Below are positions 60,914 to 64,000 of a stretch of DNA of 64,000 bases, piece after piece. Where the stretch lies: the NCBI RefSeq assembly GCF_009937975.1, contig NZ_AP018441.1, positions 496,001 to 560,000 on the forward strand, given 5' to 3'. The notes below the pieces were generated by a model, which was not told the DNA's origin, ran no database searches, and saw only the letters and a program-made list of their open reading frames with translations. How positions within the stretch are numbered: position 1 is the stretch's first letter; the number at the start of each line of letters is the position of its first letter. A program made the position numbers and the translations under genes. This stretch comes from Undibacterium sp. YM2 (GTDB lineage: Bacteria > Pseudomonadota > Gammaproteobacteria > Burkholderiales > Burkholderiaceae_D).

Positions 60914-61992
60914 TTTTCCTTACGCTTGAGCAGGGCAGACAGGGCAGGGGCATACAGGTTTTCCATGGCACCGCAGAACAGGATGATCAAACCCTGGATA
61001 AAGATAAAGGTCTCTGGCGGGATATTGGCTTTTTCCAGCGACAGATCAAAACCACCCTGTATCAGCGCACCAAACAGGATGGATGACAGCAGGATACCCA
61101 CAGGGTGCTGACGCCCCATCAGGGCAATTGCGATACCGATAAAACCGGCACCAGCAGGGAAGTTCAGATTCAGGTAGTGGGTAGATCCCATGACAGAATT
61201 GACCGCCGCCAGACCAGCCAGCGCACCGGAGATCATCATCGTCACGATAATCGTTTTGCTGATGGAGATACCGGCGTAATGCGCCGCATGCTGGTTCAGG
61301 CCGGTCGCGCGCAACTGGTAACCCCAGGTGGTGCGCCAGACGACAACGCCATAAATCACCAGCGCCACCAGTGCCAGTACAAAGCTGATGTTCAAAGGTG
61401 TTTCACCCAGCACAGGCAAGATGCCATTCAGCTTGGGCAACCACGACGCATCGGCAAACACGCGGCTGGCAGTATTTTGCTGGCCTGCCGGGATGAGGAA
61501 GCTGACAATCACATAATTCATCAAGCTGGCAGCGATGAAGTTGAACATGATGGTGGTCACCACCACGTGGCTGCCACGCCTGGCTTGCAGATAACCCGGC
61601 AGATACGCCCACGCCGCACCAAAGACTGCAGCACCCAGCATCGCCAGGGGAATCAGCAGCCAGCCCGGCAGGGACGAATCCAGCCACAGCAAGACCAGGG
61701 TTAGGCCCAGACCGCCGACATACATCTGGCCTTCGCTACCTATATTGAATAAACCGGCCTGCATGGCCACCGACACCGACAAGCCAGTGAAGATAAAGGT
61801 TGCTGCATAAAACAGGGTGTAACCCAGGCCTTCAGGGTTCAGCACTGCTGCGTTGATCAAAATGCCCAGGGATTCAACCGGGCTTTCACCGAGCAGATAA
61901 ATCACACCCGCCGCGACCAGTAAGGCGGAGAACAGGTTTAACAGCGGCAGGGCAAATGCGGTGGCCCAGCGTGGGAGGTCGGCTTGATTCAT
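60910..61992 (-). CDS. nucleoside ABC transporter permease (first)
   Basis: A 360-residue BPD_transp_2 permease with 9-10 helices. Family-like stretches are LSVSVAMQAGLFNIGSEGQM, SHVVVTTIMFNFIAASLMNY, WGYQLRATGLNQHAAHYAGI and GAGFIGIAIALMGRQHPVGI. It is the YufP/NupB-like subunit. The ATPase gene precedes it by 87 bases and the second permease overlaps its end. The substrate is inferred as nucleosides from the hydrolase in the operon. Confidence 0.92.
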   Translation of the reverse strand: MNQADLPRWATAFALPLLNLFSALLVAAGVIYLLGESPVESLGILINAAVLNPEGLGYTLFYAATFIFTGLSVSVAMQAGLFNIGSEGQMYVGGLGLTLVLLWLDSSLPGWLLIPLAMLGAAVFGAAWAYLPGYLQARRGSHVVVTTIMFNFIAASLMNYVIVSFLIPAGQQNTASRVFADASWLPKLNGILPVLGETPLNISFVLALVALVIYGVVVWRTTWGYQLRATGLNQHAAHYAGISISKTIIVTMMISGALAGLAAVNSVMGSTHYLNLNFPAGAGFIGIAIALMGRQHPVGILLSSILFGALIQGGFDLSLEKANIPPETFIFIQGLIILFCGAMENLYAPALSALLKRKEK

Positions 61993-62079
61993 CTTGGTTT
62001 GGTCGCTTGTCTGTGCTTATCTGTATTTGCTTTGTTTCTTATTGTGCCTGCTAGGGCTCAAACTAATTTGTCGCCTGCA

Positions 62080-63609
62080 TCAATGCGTATGTATGCCGCC
62101 CATGAGGCAGCCTATCTCGGTCGCATCAAATTCTTCGGCTTTCAATTCACCCGTGATGGCGCCACCAGAGATGACCAGGATACGGTCAGCCAGGGCACGC
62201 ACTTCTTCCAGTTCTACCGATACCAGCAAAATCGCAATGCCAGCATCACGCATCGCCAGCAGGCGGGTATGCAGGCTTTCTATCGTGCCGATGTCGACGC
62301 CACGGGTAGGCTGGCCGACGAGCATCAGTTTGGGATTGGCTGCAATCTCGCGCGCCATCACCACTTTTTGCTGGTTACCGCCAGACAGCAGGGCGATACG
62401 CAAATGCGGGTCAGCTGGGCGCACATCAAACTTGGCCAGCAAGTCTGTGCAATTCTTCAAAATGCTCTTGTAATCCAGCAAACCAAAGGTCTTGCCCAGT
62501 TTTTTCTGGTAACCCAGGAAGCTGTTCATCATGACCGAGAAATTTTTGACAACGGCATCACGCAAACGGTCTTCCGGCACATGGGCAATGCCCAGGTCGC
62601 GGAAAGTCGCGGGCAAGCCATCGGCATCCTTGCGGCCGGCAAAGGGCAAGTCCTTGCCCTGCATTTGCAGCTTGCCACTGGTGGGCAGGCGCATGCCGCT
62701 TAAAATTTCCAGCAATTCACTCTGGCCATTGCCAGAGACACCGGCAATCGCGACGATCTCACCGGCGCGGATATTGAAACTGACATTCTTCAACAGGCTG
62801 ACTTTTTGCGAGTTCACCAGGTTCAGGTCCTTGACCTCCAGCACCGTCTCGCCCGGCGCATAGGCAGCACGTGGCAAGTGGGTGACGATAGGGCGGCCCA
62901 CCATCATCTCGGCCATTTGCGCCGTCGTGGTGTCTTTGGTCGCGACTGAGCCGATGACAGCGCCACCGCGCATGACGGTGACCTGGTCGGTAATCTCTTG
63001 TATCTCTTGCAGCTTATGGGTGATCAGGATGATGGTTTTGCCCTGTTCCTTGAACAGGCGCAACACTTCAAACAATGAAGCTGTCTCTTGCACTGTCAGC
63101 ACGGCAGTCGGTTCATCAAGGATGAGGATATTGGCGCTGCGGTAAATCTGCTTGAGGATTTCCACCCTTTGCTGCACGCCGACGGACAAGTCCTGTATCG
63201 TCGCCAGCGGATCTACATCGAGGGAATAGCGCTGGCAAATTTCGCGCAGTTTGGCTTCTACCTCATGGCGCTTGGGTTTCAGGCGAAAGCCGCCTTCGGT
63301 ACCCAGCATGACATTGTCAAGCACCGTCATGTTCTCGACCAGCATGAAATGCTGGTGCACCATGCCTATGCCCAGGTTGATCGCTTCCTGGCTGTTGCGT
63401 ATGTGCTGTTCTGCGCCATTGATGAGCAGCTTGCCGCTGTCGGCGCGGTAATAGCCATACAGTATGCTCATCAGCGTGGACTTGCCTGCGCCGTTTTCAC
63501 CAATCACACCGTGGATGGAACCCGGCGCAATGGAAAAGCTCACATCACGGTTGGCCTGTACTGCACCAAAACGTTTGGAGATCTGCTGAAATTCGACTGC
63601 TGGCTGCAT
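62080..63609 (-). CDS. nucleoside ABC transporter ATPase (duplicated NBD, YufO/NupA type)
   Basis: A 509-residue protein with two ATPase domains. The first is canonical: Walker A GENGAGKST, signature LSVGVQQRVEILKQI, Walker B ILILDEPTAVLT. The second has a Walker A of type GVSGNGQSE, signature LSGGNQQKVVMAREI and a Walker B LMLVGQPTRGVD in which D-E is replaced by G-Q, so it is probably structural, as in other members of this family. It powers the two permeases that follow on the minus strand and the BMP binding protein encoded just upstream. Confidence 0.93.
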   Translation of the reverse strand: MQPAVEFQQISKRFGAVQANRDVSFSIAPGSIHGVIGENGAGKSTLMSILYGYYRADSGKLLINGAEQHIRNSQEAINLGIGMVHQHFMLVENMTVLDNVMLGTEGGFRLKPKRHEVEAKLREICQRYSLDVDPLATIQDLSVGVQQRVEILKQIYRSANILILDEPTAVLTVQETASLFEVLRLFKEQGKTIILITHKLQEIQEITDQVTVMRGGAVIGSVATKDTTTAQMAEMMVGRPIVTHLPRAAYAPGETVLEVKDLNLVNSQKVSLLKNVSFNIRAGEIVAIAGVSGNGQSELLEILSGMRLPTSGKLQMQGKDLPFAGRKDADGLPATFRDLGIAHVPEDRLRDAVVKNFSVMMNSFLGYQKKLGKTFGLLDYKSILKNCTDLLAKFDVRPADPHLRIALLSGGNQQKVVMAREIAANPKLMLVGQPTRGVDIGTIESLHTRLLAMRDAGIAILLVSVELEEVRALADRILVISGGAITGELKAEEFDATEIGCLMGGIHTH

Positions 63610-63734
63610 ACTTGAGCGTTTCTTTAAATGGCGGTGTGCAAGGTCTTAAACATCAATCAGGGCGCATCGTATCCATCTCAGACACTCGCGCCCCTTGTCT
63701 ACAAATAACAAATCTGGTCAATGACTACCCGGTA

Positions 63735-64000
63735 TCAGACCGGGCACTTATTGCCTTCACGGAAATCAACCACCTTGACCTTGCCGTTGATGATGTCCTG
63801 CTTGGCCGCGTTGACACGTTTTTCCATATCAGCGCTGACGACGCTGCGGTTATCCTTGTCCAGTGCCCAATCGACGCCACCTTCTTTCAGTCCCTTGAAC
63901 TGGGTACCGCTTTTCCAGTTACCATTTTTCAACTGCATGAAACTGTCATAGATGGCCTGATCCACGCGCTTGACCATGGACGTCAGCATGCTGCCCGGGT
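63735..64000 (-). CDS. BMP family nucleoside-binding protein, C-terminal part (runs off the window)
   Basis: The last 88 or so codons of a BMP (PnrA/Med-like) periplasmic binding protein: VKRVDQAIYDSFMQLKNGNW, GLKEGGVDWALDKDNR and the tail DIINGKVKVVDFREGNKCPV, typical of BMP ends. The frame stays open to base 64000, so its start is outside the window. It is the first known gene of the operon and gives the transporter its specificity. 125 bases separate it from the ATPase gene. Confidence 0.9.
   Translation of the reverse strand, partial: PGSMLTSMVKRVDQAIYDSFMQLKNGNWKSGTQFKGLKEGGVDWALDKDNRSVVSADMEKRVNAAKQDIINGKVKVVDFREGNKCPV

Overview
The window is chromosomal DNA of a Burkholderiales betaproteobacterium, most likely from the Oxalobacteraceae (Undibacterium-like; this assignment is inference). 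Support comes from the order kdsD-kdsC-lptC-lptA-lptB-rpoN, an SAH riboswitch in front of ahcY followed by metF, a linked Lrp-type regulator and metC, creBCD, and a moderate, roughly balanced base composition. Gene density is normal for a core chromosome. No rRNA, tRNA or CRISPR array was seen.

Layout. 1-4.0 kb (minus): lipopolysaccharide (Kdo) and Lpt export operon leading into rpoN. 4.1-10.1 kb (plus): a K+/H+ antiporter, apt, a GNAT enzyme, then SAH riboswitch-ahcY-holin-like protein-metF (methyl cycle). 10.1-15 kb: a frameshifted DUF3592 gene, an AEC transporter, a diiron/MBL protein, lrp/metC and a T5orf172 protein. 15.4-21.1 kb (minus): MdlAB-like exporter pair plus a class A penicillin-binding protein. 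21.3-23.9 kb: a SpoIIE phosphatase (frameshifted) and its STAS partner. 24.3-28.7 kb: two paralogous amino-acid binding proteins and a prolyl oligopeptidase. 29-32 kb: a two-component system. 32.1-35.5 kb: an SPFH protein with two proteins of unknown function.

35.8-43.3 kb is the accessory island and the most interesting part. It holds an HlyD adaptor, two copies of a cassette [double-glycine-leader peptide + periplasmic ClpP-like protein], a C39-peptidase ABC exporter and a CPBP membrane protease. Between the cassettes lie a 276-bp MITE-like element and a scar made of a decayed ABC-exporter 5' end joined to a decayed hlyD 3' end. The scar shows that an hlyD-peptide-ClpP-ABC unit was once duplicated in tandem and then deleted internally. 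The cassette genes look AT-richer than their surroundings. I think this is an undescribed secreted-peptide system.

43.4-50.6 kb: an Na+/H+ antiporter-like protein, a 104-bp MITE, a class-I amidotransferase-like hydrolase, a second antiporter, a YbdK ligase, a small HD-type (p)ppGpp hydrolase-like protein, and an isochorismatase-family gene behind a threonine-rich, apparently leaderless leader peptide with a complete attenuator. 50.7-54.5 kb: creBCD interrupted by palindromic repeats. 54.6-57.4 kb: cytidine deaminase, a MASE1-GGDEF diguanylate cyclase and a DUF5610-like protein. 57.8-64 kb (minus): a nucleoside uptake ABC transporter (BMP type), a nucleoside hydrolase and a 2-oxoglutarate/Fe(II)-type oxygenase. 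Small palindromic dispersed elements are common in intergenic DNA.

Caution: at least four genes carry five apparent one-base losses. The clearest sit in homopolymer runs, and none is a gain. Consensus sequencing error is a serious alternative to true gene decay.
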